Assembly: GCA_015494385.1 (NCBI GenBank)
Contig: WGBJ01000457.1
Coordinates: 1-10,714, forward strand
DNA length: 10,714 nucleotides
Source: Marinosulfonomonas sp.
Lineage (GTDB): Bacteria > Pseudomonadota > Alphaproteobacteria > Rhodobacterales > Rhodobacteraceae
Direction: 5' to 3'
Shown here piece after piece: positions 1 through 8,055 of the stretch (positions are counted from its first letter, which is position 1; each line of letters begins with the position of its first letter). The notes beneath the pieces were generated by a model, which saw only the letters and a list, made by a program, of their open reading frames with translations, ran no database searches and was not told the origin of the DNA. Both the position numbers and the translations under genes were made by a program.

Positions 1-66
1 AAGGGTGCTGTCGACCTCGGGCAGAATGATCCGCCCATAGCCGACAGGCCAGTCGTTAGTTGACAA
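1..66 (-). CDS. birA: BirA-type biotin protein ligase, N-terminal fragment
   Basis: Only the first 22 codons are inside the window; the gene continues past base 1. The frame reads a probable TTG start, then [21 protein letters not shown]. The 'LPEVDST' stretch matches the start of the catalytic domain of biotin--[acetyl-CoA-carboxylase] ligase, which makes biotinyl-AMP and transfers biotin to carboxylase carrier domains in the cytoplasm. The protein would start directly at the catalytic domain, with no room for the DNA-binding HTH of E. coli BirA, as in ligase-only enzymes. No ATG or GTG occurs in this frame; TTG at 66-64 is the only near-upstream start. It overlaps the end of nuoN by 11 nt, with a GAGG only 3 nt upstream. 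From memory, birA follows nuoN in many Rhodobacterales. Identification rests on a short stretch, so certainty is moderate. Confidence 0.72.
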   Translation of the reverse strand, partial: MSTNDWPVGYGRIILPEVDSTL

Positions 67-1495
67 GAGCCTCGGCCGCCATGGCCGCGTAACCGTCAAC
101 GCCAAACAGGTTGACCAGACCCAGCAGCATGATCGCGGCCGATGCCATCAGGAATACCCATTGGGTTGGCGCCATGCGTTTGTCCAGCGCATCATCGTTG
201 GCTTCGCCGAAGTACATGTAGTAAACGATCCGCAGGTAATAGAACGCGCCAATCACCGAGGCGATCACACCGGCGGTTGCCAGCCATGTCATATTGGCGT
301 CCACAGCCGCTTTCAGCACATAGAATTTCCCGAAGAAACCGACCATCGGCGGCACGCCGGCCAGCGAAAACAGCAGCACCAGCATCGCCAGCGCTTTCAG
401 CGGTTCAGCCTTGGAATACTGGTTCAGCGAGGCAATATCGGTCACCGGACGGCCGTCTTTTTCCATCGACATGATAAAGGCGAATGTGCCGATATTCATC
501 GTGATATAGATCGCCATGTAAACCAGCATAGCCTGAACCCCGCCAACGGTGCCAGCCGCCAGCCCCATCAGGGCGAACCCCATGTGGGAAATCGACGAAT
601 AGGCCATCAGGCGTTTGATATTTTTCTGCCCGATCGCGGCAATCGCCCCAAGGAACATCGAGGCCACAGCCAACAGCGCGATGATCTGGCTCCAGTCGGC
701 CACAGCCATGCCAAAGGCGTCATGCACCACGCGGGCAAACAGCCCCATCGCGGCCATTTTCGGCGCGGTGGCAAAGAAGGCGGTGACAGGTGTCGGCGAG
801 CCCTCGTAAACATCCGGCGTCCACATGTGGAACGGCACGGCGGATACTTTGAACGCCAGCCCCATGATCACAAATGTCAGACCGAATAGCAGCCCCAGCG
901 GGATGTGCCCTTCGGCGGAAACGATGATGTCCGAGAACACCGTGCTGCCGGCAAATCCGTAAACCAGTGACGCACCATACAGCAGGATGCCCGACGACAG
1001 GGCGCCCAGCACAAAGTATTTCAGGCCCGCTTCGGTCGATTTGATGCTGTCACGGTTCAATGATGCAACGACATAAAGCGCCAGAGATTGCAGCTCCAGC
1101 CCCATGTACAGCGCCATCAGATCACCGGCCGAGACCATCATCATCATACCGACAGCCGACAGGGCCACCAGAATAGGGTATTCAAACCGCAACAACCCGC
1201 GGCGCGACATGAAATCCTGACTCATCAGCAACACGGCGGCAGCAGACAGCAGGATCGTCACCTTGGCAAAGCGCGAAAAACTGTCATCCACAAAGGCGCC
1301 ATAGAACGCGGTGTGCGTGCCAGCCGGTGACAGGGCAATCCAGATGCCAATGCCGGCCAGAACGGCGGATGTGGCCCAAAGGATCAGCGGTGCCACCTTG
1401 TCCTTGCTGGTGTAGACCCCGAACATCAGGGCGGCCATGGCGAATACCGCCAAGGTGATTTCAGGCAGAACAATGGAAATATCGGCGTTCAGCAT
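56..1495 (-). CDS. nuoN: NADH-quinone oxidoreductase subunit N
   Basis: A 479-aa integral membrane subunit of complex I, one of three antiporter-like proton-pumping subunits (mitochondrial ND2 homologue). It sits in the inner membrane arm next to NuoK and NuoM. The family fold has about 14 transmembrane helices, and hydrophobic segments fill the whole length. The expected charged residues of the proton path are present: Glu134 in [11 protein letters not shown], Lys216 in [11 protein letters not shown], Lys246 in APKMAA and Lys390 in GFFGKF (E. coli counterparts E133, K217, K247, K395 from memory). The conserved [13 protein letters not shown] signature is at 225-237. I chose the ATG at 1495 ([12 protein letters not shown]) because AGGGG lies 7 nt upstream; an in-frame extension to 1534 would overlap nuoM and add a non-hydrophobic tail. 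The nuoM stop is 10 nt upstream. The last codons overlap birA. Confidence 0.97.
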   Translation of the reverse strand: MLNADISIVLPEITLAVFAMAALMFGVYTSKDKVAPLILWATSAVLAGIGIWIALSPAGTHTAFYGAFVDDSFSRFAKVTILLSAAAVLLMSQDFMSRRGLLRFEYPILVALSAVGMMMMVSAGDLMALYMGLELQSLALYVVASLNRDSIKSTEAGLKYFVLGALSSGILLYGASLVYGFAGSTVFSDIIVSAEGHIPLGLLFGLTFVIMGLAFKVSAVPFHMWTPDVYEGSPTPVTAFFATAPKMAAMGLFARVVHDAFGMAVADWSQIIALLAVASMFLGAIAAIGQKNIKRLMAYSSISHMGFALMGLAAGTVGGVQAMLVYMAIYITMNIGTFAFIMSMEKDGRPVTDIASLNQYSKAEPLKALAMLVLLFSLAGVPPMVGFFGKFYVLKAAVDANMTWLATAGVIASVIGAFYYLRIVYYMYFGEANDDALDKRMAPTQWVFLMASAAIMLLGLVNLFGVDGYAAMAAEALVN

Positions 1496-1505
1496 TTCGC
1501 CACCC

Positions 1506-3044
1506 CTAATGTGTTGCCAGTGCCGCGGCCGCATCGGCCGGGATCACTGCGTGATAGTTGTTAACAAGCGCTTCGACCGAAGGGCCGATGATATCCAGCA
1601 CCAGCGCCGGATATATCCCCAGCAGCAGCGTCATAAACACCAATGGTGCAAAGATCAGCTTCTCGCGGGTGTCCATGTCGGTGATGGATTTCAGGCTTTC
1701 CTTGATCAGATCACCGAACACGACGCGGCGATACAGCCACAGCGCATAGGAGGCCGACAGGATCACGCCGGTTGTGGCAAAGGCCGCAACCCATGTGTTC
1801 ACCTGGAAAACCCCCATCAGTGTCAGGAATTCCCCGACAAAGCCCGAGGTGCCGGGCAAGCCGACATTGGCCATGGTGAAGAACATGAATATCAGCGCGT
1901 ATTTCGGCATCCGGTTTACCAGACCGCCATAGGCGTCAATATCGCGGGTGTGCATCCGGTCATAGATCACGCCGACACACAGGAACAACGCGCCCGAGAC
2001 AAAGCCGTGGCTGATCATCTGGAAGATGGCCCCATCAACACCCTGCTGGTTCACCGCAAAGATACCCATCGTGACATAGCCCATATGCGCGACCGAGGAA
2101 TAGGCGATCAGCTTTTTCATGTCTTCCTGCACCATCGCCACCAGCGAGGTATAGACAATCGCAATCACCGACAGCCACAGCACCAGCGGCCCCAACAGAT
2201 CGGACCCGACCGGGAACATCGGCAGACTGAACCGCAGGAAGCCGTAGCCACCCATCTTCAACAGCACCGCCGCCAGCACAACCGAACCGGCTGTCGGGGC
2301 CTGAACGTGCGCATCGGGCAGCCAGGTATGAACCGGCCACATCGGCATTTTCACCGCAAAGGAGGCAAAGAACGCCAGCCACAGCAGGGTTTGCAAGCCA
2401 CCGATAATCTGGAAGCCAAACACGCTCATCGTGCTGGAGCTGAACGTGTGGTTCAGCAGCGTCGGAATATCCGTTGTGCCCGCATCCCGATACATGGCGA
2501 TCATTGCCACCAGCATCAGCACCGACCCAAGGAAGGTATAAAGGAAAAACTTGAACGCAGCATAAATCCGGTCCTTGCCGCCCCAGATACCGATGATCAG
2601 GAACATCGGGATCAGACCTGCCTCGAAGAACAGATAGAACAGCACCAGGTCCAGCGCCATGAACACGCCCAGCATCAGGGTTTCAAGCAGCAGGAAGGCG
2701 ATCATGTATTCCTTGACGCGCACCGTTACCCCCCAACAGGCCGCAATGGTGATCGGCATCAGGAAGGTGGTCAGCATCACGAACAGAACCGAAATCCCGT
2801 CCACACCCATTTTGTATTTCAGGCCAAGGATCCAGTCCTTTTCCTCGACGAACTGGAAACCCGTATCCGCCGGCTCGAACCCGGTCAGGATAAAGATCGA
2901 CAGGATGAAGGTGGCCGACGTCGCCAGCAATGCCAGCCATTTCGCGTTCTTTTGCGCCGCAGCATCATTGCCGCGCAGGAACACCGCCAGTATCAGCGCC
3001 GCAAGGGCGGGGATAAAGGTGACAATCGAAAGAAGGTTTTCCAT
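1506..3044 (-). CDS. nuoM: NADH-quinone oxidoreductase subunit M
   Basis: A 512-aa inner-membrane antiporter-like subunit of complex I (ND4 homologue) that forms the middle proton channel between NuoL and NuoN. Length and hydrophobicity fit the family's 14-helix fold. Visible key residues are Glu141 in FFEAGLIPM, Lys232 in [16 protein letters not shown], Lys263 in LLKMGGYG and Glu405 in GFVGEF, matching the E. coli proton-path residues E144, K234, K265 and E407. The ATG at 3044 ([10 protein letters not shown]) shares one base with the nuoL TAA (TAATG), suggesting tight translational coupling. A run of seven G on the coding strand (3058-3052) ends 7 nt before the start and probably acts as the ribosome binding site. 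A longer in-frame start near 3074 would lie inside nuoL and lacks support. It ends with TAG. Confidence 0.97.
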   Translation of the reverse strand: MENLLSIVTFIPALAALILAVFLRGNDAAAQKNAKWLALLATSATFILSIFILTGFEPADTGFQFVEEKDWILGLKYKMGVDGISVLFVMLTTFLMPITIAACWGVTVRVKEYMIAFLLLETLMLGVFMALDLVLFYLFFEAGLIPMFLIIGIWGGKDRIYAAFKFFLYTFLGSVLMLVAMIAMYRDAGTTDIPTLLNHTFSSSTMSVFGFQIIGGLQTLLWLAFFASFAVKMPMWPVHTWLPDAHVQAPTAGSVVLAAVLLKMGGYGFLRFSLPMFPVGSDLLGPLVLWLSVIAIVYTSLVAMVQEDMKKLIAYSSVAHMGYVTMGIFAVNQQGVDGAIFQMISHGFVSGALFLCVGVIYDRMHTRDIDAYGGLVNRMPKYALIFMFFTMANVGLPGTSGFVGEFLTLMGVFQVNTWVAAFATTGVILSASYALWLYRRVVFGDLIKESLKSITDMDTREKLIFAPLVFMTLLLGIYPALVLDIIGPSVEALVNNYHAVIPADAAAALATH

Positions 3045-5137
3045 TATTCTGCCCCCCCGCTGATCGCCATCCATGTAATCAGAACAACAATCCCGATCAC
3101 CATTGCCAGCGCATAAGTAAAGACATAGCCGCTTTGTGCGCGGCCCGCGAGGCGGGTAAAGAAGGGGATAATCCCCATCGCTACCCCGTTGATGCTGCCA
3201 TCAATCACGCCCATATCACCCTTCTTCCACAGGAACCGGCCAATCGCGAACGCAGGGCGCACGATCAACGCGTCGTAAATTTCATCGAAATACCATTTGT
3301 TCAGCAGGAACCGGTGCAGCATCGGCTGAATCTCGGCCAGACGGCGCGGGGCGGCAGGATTCACGATGTAGAAATACCACGCCACCACAAAACCCAGAAC
3401 CATCGCGATAAACGGCGATACCTTGACCCAGGCCGGAGATTCATGCGCCTTTGTGATCACGTCATTGTCCGGGTGCATAAAGATCGCACCCTTGGGCGCG
3501 CCTTGGTGCATGGCGGGGGCGTGGCCGGTTTCAGCCGTAGCAGCCGCCGTTTCGGTTCCGTGACCTTCACCTTCACCTTCGGCCATAGCCTCGGCTTGAT
3601 GCTGCTCCATACCAAAGAACGACAACATCTTTTCGTGGTCGCCAAAGAAGCTGTTATACCAAACCATCCCCGAGAACACCGCACCCAGTGCCAAAGCACC
3701 CAGCGGCACCAGCATCACCATCGGACTTTCGTGGGCATGGTCATGTGTATGCGCATCCCCGCGGGGTTTGCCCCAGAACGTCAGGAACATCAGACGCCAG
3801 CTGTAGAAACTGGTGAACGCAGCCGCGATAACCAGCGCCCAGAAGGCATAATAGGCAGCATCAGTCCCGCCCGCAAAGGCGCTTTCGATGATCGCATCCT
3901 TGGACAGGAAGCCAGCAAAACCGATACTGGTCAGCGGAATACCTACACCTGTGATCGCCAGTGTGCCGATCAGCATCGCCCAGAATGTCAGCGGAATTTT
4001 CTTACGCAGACCGCCATAGTTCCGCATGTCCTGTTCATGGTGCATCGCATGGATCACCGAACCGGCGCCAAGGAACAACATCGCCTTGAAAAACGCATGT
4101 GTCAGCAGGTGGAACATCGCGACGCCGTAAGCGCCAACACCGGCCGCCACGAACATATAGCCCAGTTGCGACATGGTCGAATAGGCGATCACACGTTTGA
4201 TATCGTTCTGAACCAGCCCGATTGTCGCGGCGACAAATGCAGTTGCTGCGCCAATGATGACAATGAAGGTCATTGCCTGCGGGGCGTATTCCATCAGCGG
4301 TGACATGCGGCAGACAAGGAATACACCGGCAGTAACCATAGTTGCGGCGTGGATCAGGGCCGACACAGGTGTCGGACCTTCCATCGCGTCGGGCAGCCAT
4401 GTGTGCAGGAACAATTGCGCCGATTTCCCCATCGCGCCGATGAATAACAGAACGGCCAGCAGGTTGGCGGCGTTCCAGTCAGACCAAAGGAAATGCAGGT
4501 TGGTTTCAGCCAACTGCGGGGCAGCGGCGAATACATCGTCCATCTTGATGCTATCGGTCAGATAGAACAGGCCAAAGATGCCCAGGGCAAAACCAAAGTC
4601 ACCCACACGGTTGACCACAAAGGCCTTGATCGCGGCGGCGTTCGCACTGGGTTTCTTGTAGTAAAAGCCGATCAGCAGGTAGGATGCAACGCCCACACCT
4701 TCCCAGCCAAAGAACATCTGCACCAGATTGTCCGCCGTGACCAGCGCCAGCATGGCAAAGGTAAAGAACGACAGATACGCAAAGAAGCGCGCCTTGTAGT
4801 TCTGGCCCTCGCCCCACTGCGGGTCGTTTTCCATGTAACCAAAGCTGTAGAGGTGAACCAGACTGGACACTGTAGTGACAACAATCAGCATGATCGCGGT
4901 CAGCCGGTCCAGCCGGATGCCCCAATCGGTGCTTAACATGCCACTTTCGATAAAGCGCAGGATCTGGATGTGCTGGGTTTCCCCGTCAAATCCGATGAAC
5001 ACCACCCACGACAGGATGGCCGACAGGAACAACAGCCCCGTGGTCAGCACCTGCGCGCCTTTTTCACCGATGATCCGCCAACCGAAACCGGCGATCAGCG
5101 CGCCGATCAGGGGGGCAAAAAGTATTGTTTGCAGCAT
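3044..5137 (-). CDS. nuoL: NADH-quinone oxidoreductase subunit L
   Basis: A 697-aa distal proton-pumping subunit of complex I (ND5 homologue) at the tip of the membrane arm. Family knowledge gives about 16 transmembrane helices, including the lateral amphipathic helix and a C-terminal anchor. Key residues are in place: Glu146 in GWEGVG, Lys238 in MGKSAQ, the [22 protein letters not shown] signature around 245-266, Lys351 in HAFFKAMLF and Lys413-Asp414 in FLSKDA. Two soluble stretches stand out: a His-rich one (H463, H465, H467, H469) and a Gly/Glu/Ala/His-rich low-complexity insert at about 511-560, before the C-terminal helices. The insert contains a GEGEGE tract encoded by three perfect hexamers. 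The ATG at 5137 follows nuoK by 5 nt, with AAGGGG in the end of nuoK as ribosome binding site. Confidence 0.97.
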   Translation of the reverse strand: MLQTILFAPLIGALIAGFGWRIIGEKGAQVLTTGLLFLSAILSWVVFIGFDGETQHIQILRFIESGMLSTDWGIRLDRLTAIMLIVVTTVSSLVHLYSFGYMENDPQWGEGQNYKARFFAYLSFFTFAMLALVTADNLVQMFFGWEGVGVASYLLIGFYYKKPSANAAAIKAFVVNRVGDFGFALGIFGLFYLTDSIKMDDVFAAAPQLAETNLHFLWSDWNAANLLAVLLFIGAMGKSAQLFLHTWLPDAMEGPTPVSALIHAATMVTAGVFLVCRMSPLMEYAPQAMTFIVIIGAATAFVAATIGLVQNDIKRVIAYSTMSQLGYMFVAAGVGAYGVAMFHLLTHAFFKAMLFLGAGSVIHAMHHEQDMRNYGGLRKKIPLTFWAMLIGTLAITGVGIPLTSIGFAGFLSKDAIIESAFAGGTDAAYYAFWALVIAAAFTSFYSWRLMFLTFWGKPRGDAHTHDHAHESPMVMLVPLGALALGAVFSGMVWYNSFFGDHEKMLSFFGMEQHQAEAMAEGEGEGHGTETAAATAETGHAPAMHQGAPKGAIFMHPDNDVITKAHESPAWVKVSPFIAMVLGFVVAWYFYIVNPAAPRRLAEIQPMLHRFLLNKWYFDEIYDALIVRPAFAIGRFLWKKGDMGVIDGSINGVAMGIIPFFTRLAGRAQSGYVFTYALAMVIGIVVLITWMAISGGAE
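3563..3580. repeat. Hexanucleotide tandem repeat in nuoL (3 copies)
   Basis: Three perfect copies of ACCTTC (GAAGGT on the coding strand) run without interruption and encode alternating Glu and Gly in the low-complexity insert of NuoL, around residues 520-525. Because the unit is 6 nt, gain or loss of a copy by replication slippage would keep the reading frame and only change the insert's length. A role beyond a flexible linker cannot be shown. Confidence 0.85.
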
Positions 5138-5142
5138 CGTAT

Positions 5143-5448
5143 TTACCCCTTCATCACGTTGATGTCTTCAACATCAATCGTGCCGCGGTTGCGGAAGAAA
5201 ACAACTAGGATCGCCAATCCAATCGCTGCCTCGGCAGCGGCCACGGTCAGCACGAATATGGTGAACACTTGGCCGACCAGATCGCCACTAAAGGCGGAAA
5301 AGGCGACAAGGTTGATATTGACCGCAAGCAGCATCAGTTCGATCGACATCAAAATGATGATCACGTTCTTGCGGTTCAGGAAAATCCCGAAAATCCCGAT
5401 CACGAAAAGCGCGGCGCCTACGGCCAGATAGTTTTCAATTCCGATCAT
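5143..5448 (-). CDS. nuoK: NADH-quinone oxidoreductase subunit K
   Basis: A 101-aa membrane subunit of complex I (ND4L homologue), exactly the usual length. It has three transmembrane helices and lies between NuoJ and NuoN. The two conserved buried glutamates of the proton path are seen: Glu37 in MSIELML and Glu73 in [10 protein letters not shown] (E. coli E36 and E72). I chose the ATG at 5448 ([10 protein letters not shown]) over an in-frame GTG two codons upstream at 5454, because the GGGG ribosome binding site is about 8 nt from the ATG but only about 2 nt from the GTG, and family members begin with MIG. The gene starts 2 nt after the nuoJ TGA and ends 5 nt before nuoL. Confidence 0.97.
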   Translation of the reverse strand: MIGIENYLAVGAALFVIGIFGIFLNRKNVIIILMSIELMLLAVNINLVAFSAFSGDLVGQVFTIFVLTVAAAEAAIGLAILVVFFRNRGTIDVEDINVMKG

Positions 5449-5450
5449 GT

Positions 5451-6065
5451 TCACAACCCCTGCCCCGGTTTCACGTCAATCACTTCCATCGCCTTGGCCG
5501 GATCGCGGTGCATCTGCGCCATCACGTTCTGGCGCTTGATGTTCACCCGGTGGCGCAGTGTCAGCACAATCGCCCCGATCATTGCCACCAGCAGGATCAG
5601 ACCCGCAGTCTGGAAGAGATAGATATATTTGTCATAGATCAGTTGCCCCAAGGCGGTTGTGTTATGCACCTCGGTCATATCTGGGGCCACGGCGCGGCGC
5701 ACGGCCTCGGCGTTTTCCGACACCTGCCAGACACCGAATGCCAGCGACAGTTCCAGCAACAGAACCACCCCGATCAACAGTGCAATCGGCACGTATTTGG
5801 CCATCTGTCCGCGCAACTCGGCAAAGTCCACGTCGATCATCATCACCACGAACATGAACAAAACCGCCACAGCGCCTACGTAAACAATGACCAGCAGCAT
5901 CGCCACGAATTCGGCCCCCAGCAGCACAAACAGCCCTGCCGATGACAGGAACGCCAAAATCAGCCACAGCACCGAATGCACAGGGTTTTTCGAGACGACC
6001 GTAAACAGCCCCCCGATCACCGCACTAATGGCGAAGATGTAAAATGCGAAATCGGCTACACCCAT
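5451..6065 (-). CDS. nuoJ: NADH-quinone oxidoreductase subunit J
   Basis: A 204-aa membrane subunit of complex I (ND6 homologue) with five predicted transmembrane helices; it links the quinone-side NuoH to the antiporter-like subunits. The most conserved family motif is visible as [16 protein letters not shown], residues 61-76. It includes Tyr62 and the glycine-containing third helix, where a pi-bulge forms in solved structures. A polar loop at about 115-145 separates helices 4 and 5, and the C-terminus is cytosolic and charged ([10 protein letters not shown]). The start at 6065 ([11 protein letters not shown]) has GAAGGGA a few bases upstream. It is preceded by the only real spacer among the core genes, 42 nt after nuoI. 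The TGA stop lies just before nuoK. Confidence 0.97.
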   Translation of the reverse strand: MGVADFAFYIFAISAVIGGLFTVVSKNPVHSVLWLILAFLSSAGLFVLLGAEFVAMLLVIVYVGAVAVLFMFVVMMIDVDFAELRGQMAKYVPIALLIGVVLLLELSLAFGVWQVSENAEAVRRAVAPDMTEVHNTTALGQLIYDKYIYLFQTAGLILLVAMIGAIVLTLRHRVNIKRQNVMAQMHRDPAKAMEVIDVKPGQGL

Positions 6066-6085
6066 TTCTATGTCCCTTCGTTCAC

Positions 6086-6099
6086 GGGGTCGTTGCCCC
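6086..6099 (-). other. Small GC stem-loop in nuoI-nuoJ spacer
   Basis: In the transcript four G (6099-6096) can pair with four C (6089-6086) around a 6-nt loop. It lies 20 nt before the nuoJ start and is not followed by a U-run, so it does not look like an intrinsic terminator. It may affect mRNA processing or stability, but four base pairs can arise by chance. Confidence 0.3.
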
Positions 6100-6104
6100 A
6101 GCTT

Positions 6105-6120
6105 GCCTTAGCGATAAGGC
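6105..6120 (-). other. Perfect stem-loop spanning the nuoI stop codon
   Basis: The transcript reads GCCUUA, loop UCGC, then UAAGGC: a perfect 6-bp inverted repeat with a 4-nt loop. The nuoI UAA stop lies in the 3' arm. A second small GC stem-loop follows 5 nt downstream (6099-6086). No U-tract follows, so termination is unlikely. This is the one place among the core membrane-arm genes with a spacer, which makes an mRNA processing or stability role plausible but unproven. Confidence 0.4.
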
Positions 6121-6599
6121 GCGTCCAGTTCCAGATTGCGGGCAATTTCGGCTTCCCAGCGGTCGCCGTTGTCCAGCAGTTTTTCTTTGTCGTAAAACAG
6201 TTCTTCGCGTGTCTCGGTGGCGAATTCGAAATTCGGCCCCTCGACGATTGCATCCACCGGGCAGGCCTCTTGGCAGAAACCGCAGTAGATACATTTGGTC
6301 ATGTCGATGTCATAGCGCGTGGTGCGGCGGCTGCCGTCGTCCCGCGGTTCGGCATCAATGGTGATCGCCTGCGCCGGGCAGATCGCCTCGCACAGTTTAC
6401 AGGCGATGCAGCGTTCTTCGCCACTTGGATAGCGGCGCAGCGCATGTTCCCCGCGGAACCGAGGGGACAGTGGCCCCTTTTCATGCGGGTAGTTCAGCGT
6501 TGCCTTGGGGGCAAAGAAATACTTCAGGCCCAGCTGGAACCCTTTGATGTAATCAAACAGCAGGAAGTATTTGGTTGCGCGAACGTAATCAAATGCCAT
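6108..6599 (-). CDS. nuoI: NADH-quinone oxidoreductase subunit I (2x[4Fe-4S] ferredoxin-like)
   Basis: A 163-aa peripheral subunit of complex I (TYKY/NDUFS8 homologue). It carries clusters N6a and N6b, which pass electrons from NuoG toward N2 and quinone at the cytoplasmic face. Two ferredoxin motifs are complete: C64-x2-C67-x2-C70-x3-C74 ([12 protein letters not shown]) and C103-x2-C106-x2-C109-x3-C113 ([12 protein letters not shown]). The N-terminus (residues 1-30) has the amphipathic character of the membrane-associating helix, and the [11 protein letters not shown] and [19 protein letters not shown] stretches are typical of the family. Length is normal for alphaproteobacteria. The ATG at 6599 lies 4 nt after the nuoH TAA, with GGGGGA about 6 nt upstream. 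All cluster ligands are intact. Confidence 0.97.
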   Translation of the reverse strand: MAFDYVRATKYFLLFDYIKGFQLGLKYFFAPKATLNYPHEKGPLSPRFRGEHALRRYPSGEERCIACKLCEAICPAQAITIDAEPRDDGSRRTTRYDIDMTKCIYCGFCQEACPVDAIVEGPNFEFATETREELFYDKEKLLDNGDRWEAEIARNLELDAPYR

Positions 6600-6603
6600 G
6601 TTC

Positions 6604-7641
6604 TTATCCCCCTACGGCCCAGCGGGCATAGGCCCCGCCGAAGGCTCCGAAATGCGCCATGAAGGCAACGAAAACGACCCATGCCAGCGACAGCGGCAGA
6701 AATACTTTCCAGCCAATGCGCATCAGTTGATCATAGCGGTAGCGCGGGGTGATCGCCTTGACCATCGCGAAGATGAAGAAGAAGAACACCATTTTGCCGA
6801 ACATCCACAGCACACCATCAGGCAGGCCCGGGATGGGCGACAGCCAGCCACCAAAGAACAGCACCGAAATCAGGCCACACATCATAAAGATCGCCAGATA
6901 TTCGCCCGCCATGAACAGCAGGAACATGGTGGCGGAATATTCCACCTGATAACCGGCCACCAGTTCGGATTCAGCCTCGGGCAGATCGAACGGCGGGCGG
7001 TTGGTTTCCGCAAGCGCGCTGATAAAGAACAGGAACACCATCGGCAAATGCGGCAGCCAGTACCAGCTAAAGAAGCCGTAATTGCCATCCTGCGCCCGCA
7101 CGATATCGCTGAAATTCATGCTGCCGGTGGAGATGATCACACCGATCAGGATCAGACCGATCGACACCTCGTAGGAAATCATCTGCGCCGCCGAGCGCAT
7201 CGCGCCAAGGAACGGATATTTCGAGTTCGAGGCCCAGCCGCCGATGATCACGCCGTAAACTTCCAACCCGCCAATCGCGAACACATAAAGCACCGCGACA
7301 TTCAGATCGGACAGAACCCAGCCATCGTTGAACGGCAACACCGCCCATGTCAGCATCGACATCACAAAGGCAATCATCGGTGCCAGCACGAACAGGGGTT
7401 TGTCGGCCCCGGCCGGTATCACCACCTCTTTCACCACATATTTCAACGCATCGGCCACCGATTGCAGCAGGCCATAAGCCCCCACAACATTCGGCCCTTT
7501 GCGCATTTGCACAGCGGCCCAGATTTTACGGTCGCCCCAGACAAGGAACAGCAGCGAAATCATCACAAATGCAATGATCGCAAGCACTTGTGCGAAGATT
7601 AGTACGAATATCCCCAGCGGGGTTGCTAAAAATTCAGCCAT
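6604..7641 (-). CDS. nuoH: NADH-quinone oxidoreductase subunit H
   Basis: A 345-aa membrane subunit of complex I (ND1 homologue) that anchors the hydrophilic arm and forms much of the ubiquinone-binding chamber. About eight to nine hydrophobic helices are seen. Family signatures include the [18 protein letters not shown] region at 37-54, the [12 protein letters not shown] helix (149-160, with Glu158), and the loop [20 protein letters not shown] at 211-230, rich in acidic residues near the quinone site. The C-terminal RYRYDQLM (300-307) is also typical. The ATG at 7641 ([10 protein letters not shown]) has GAGGA about 5 nt upstream, and the preceding gene stops 6 nt before. Nothing is truncated. 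Confidence 0.97.
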   Translation of the reverse strand: MAEFLATPLGIFVLIFAQVLAIIAFVMISLLFLVWGDRKIWAAVQMRKGPNVVGAYGLLQSVADALKYVVKEVVIPAGADKPLFVLAPMIAFVMSMLTWAVLPFNDGWVLSDLNVAVLYVFAIGGLEVYGVIIGGWASNSKYPFLGAMRSAAQMISYEVSIGLILIGVIISTGSMNFSDIVRAQDGNYGFFSWYWLPHLPMVFLFFISALAETNRPPFDLPEAESELVAGYQVEYSATMFLLFMAGEYLAIFMMCGLISVLFFGGWLSPIPGLPDGVLWMFGKMVFFFFIFAMVKAITPRYRYDQLMRIGWKVFLPLSLAWVVFVAFMAHFGAFGGAYARWAVGG

Positions 7642-7647
7642 TGGTCC

Positions 7648-8055
7648 TCACACCCTTGGTATCCCGTTTTCGACGCATCCGGCCACCGCGGCCCTGGCAT
7701 CAATTGTCTTCAGTCCCAGCGGCTTGTCTGCCGAGATGGTATAAATAGCATCCCCGCGCCACTGGCCATTCTTTTCGTCGATATTTGTGCGCAAATGGCG
7801 CAAATATCTGTAACCGCGGATCAGCGTATATTCCGCTGCCGCACATTCTGCATAGGCCGCCACATCCGCCCGATCCCGCGCACCGCGCATGGTGACGAAC
7901 ATATTGACCAGATCATCATCCAGCAGGCGCGTTTGAACGCCCAGATAGTCCGGCTCGAACACGGCCGGATCAACAGGTTCCGCAGGCGCACAGGCCGCCA
8001 CCCCGCCCAAAAGGGCAAGGGCAATCGGAGCCTTATGAACTGCCTGCTGCATCAT
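7648..8055 (-). CDS. Predicted lipoprotein of unknown function in the nuo operon
   Basis: A 135-aa protein that I do not recognise, lying between nuoG and nuoH. It starts with a short positively charged segment and a hydrophobic core (about residues 9-21), ending in V-A-A-C22, which fits a lipobox. A Pro/Ala/Glu-rich linker (CAPAEPVDPAVFEPD) follows. It therefore looks like an envelope lipoprotein facing the periplasm. Two further cysteines, C71 and C127, could form a disulfide there. The start is at ATG 8055, overlapping the nuoG TGA by one base; a second ATG immediately follows, so 8052 is equally possible. A longer in-frame start near 8217 would lie inside nuoG and place the signal sequence internally. 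Unidentified reading frames are known inside the nuo/nqo operons of Paracoccus and Rhodobacter capsulatus. An assembly or stability role for complex I is inference only. Confidence 0.85.
   Translation of the reverse strand: MMQQAVHKAPIALALLGGVAACAPAEPVDPAVFEPDYLGVQTRLLDDDLVNMFVTMRGARDRADVAAYAECAAAEYTLIRGYRYLRHLRTNIDEKNGQWRGDAIYTISADKPLGLKTIDARAAVAGCVENGIPRV
7789..7806. repeat. 9-nt tandem duplication in the lipoprotein gene
   Basis: Two adjacent 9-nt units differ at one position (coding strand TATTTGCGC then CATTTGCGC) and encode Tyr-Leu-Arg and His-Leu-Arg, residues 84-89 of the unknown lipoprotein. The units are in register with the codons, so the protein contains a small in-frame duplication. 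It is short and may be coincidental. Confidence 0.5.

Noticed and set aside
1437..3116. Very long plus-strand open frame (559 codons) opposite nuoM
   Set aside because: It is the antisense shadow of nuoM. The product is dominated by His, Gln and Arg with no hydrophobic or family pattern, and nuoM on the other strand has all family motifs.
3134..4303. Plus-strand open frame of 389 codons opposite nuoL
   Set aside because: Shadow of nuoL with the same skewed composition and no plausible start context; similar shadows lie opposite nuoN (161-889) and nuoH (6598-7602).
7781..7807. Imperfect inverted repeat ATATTTG ... CAAATAT inside the lipoprotein gene
   Set aside because: It lies within coding sequence, the arms are A/T-rich and interrupted by a mismatch, and it is largely explained by the 9-nt in-frame duplication there.
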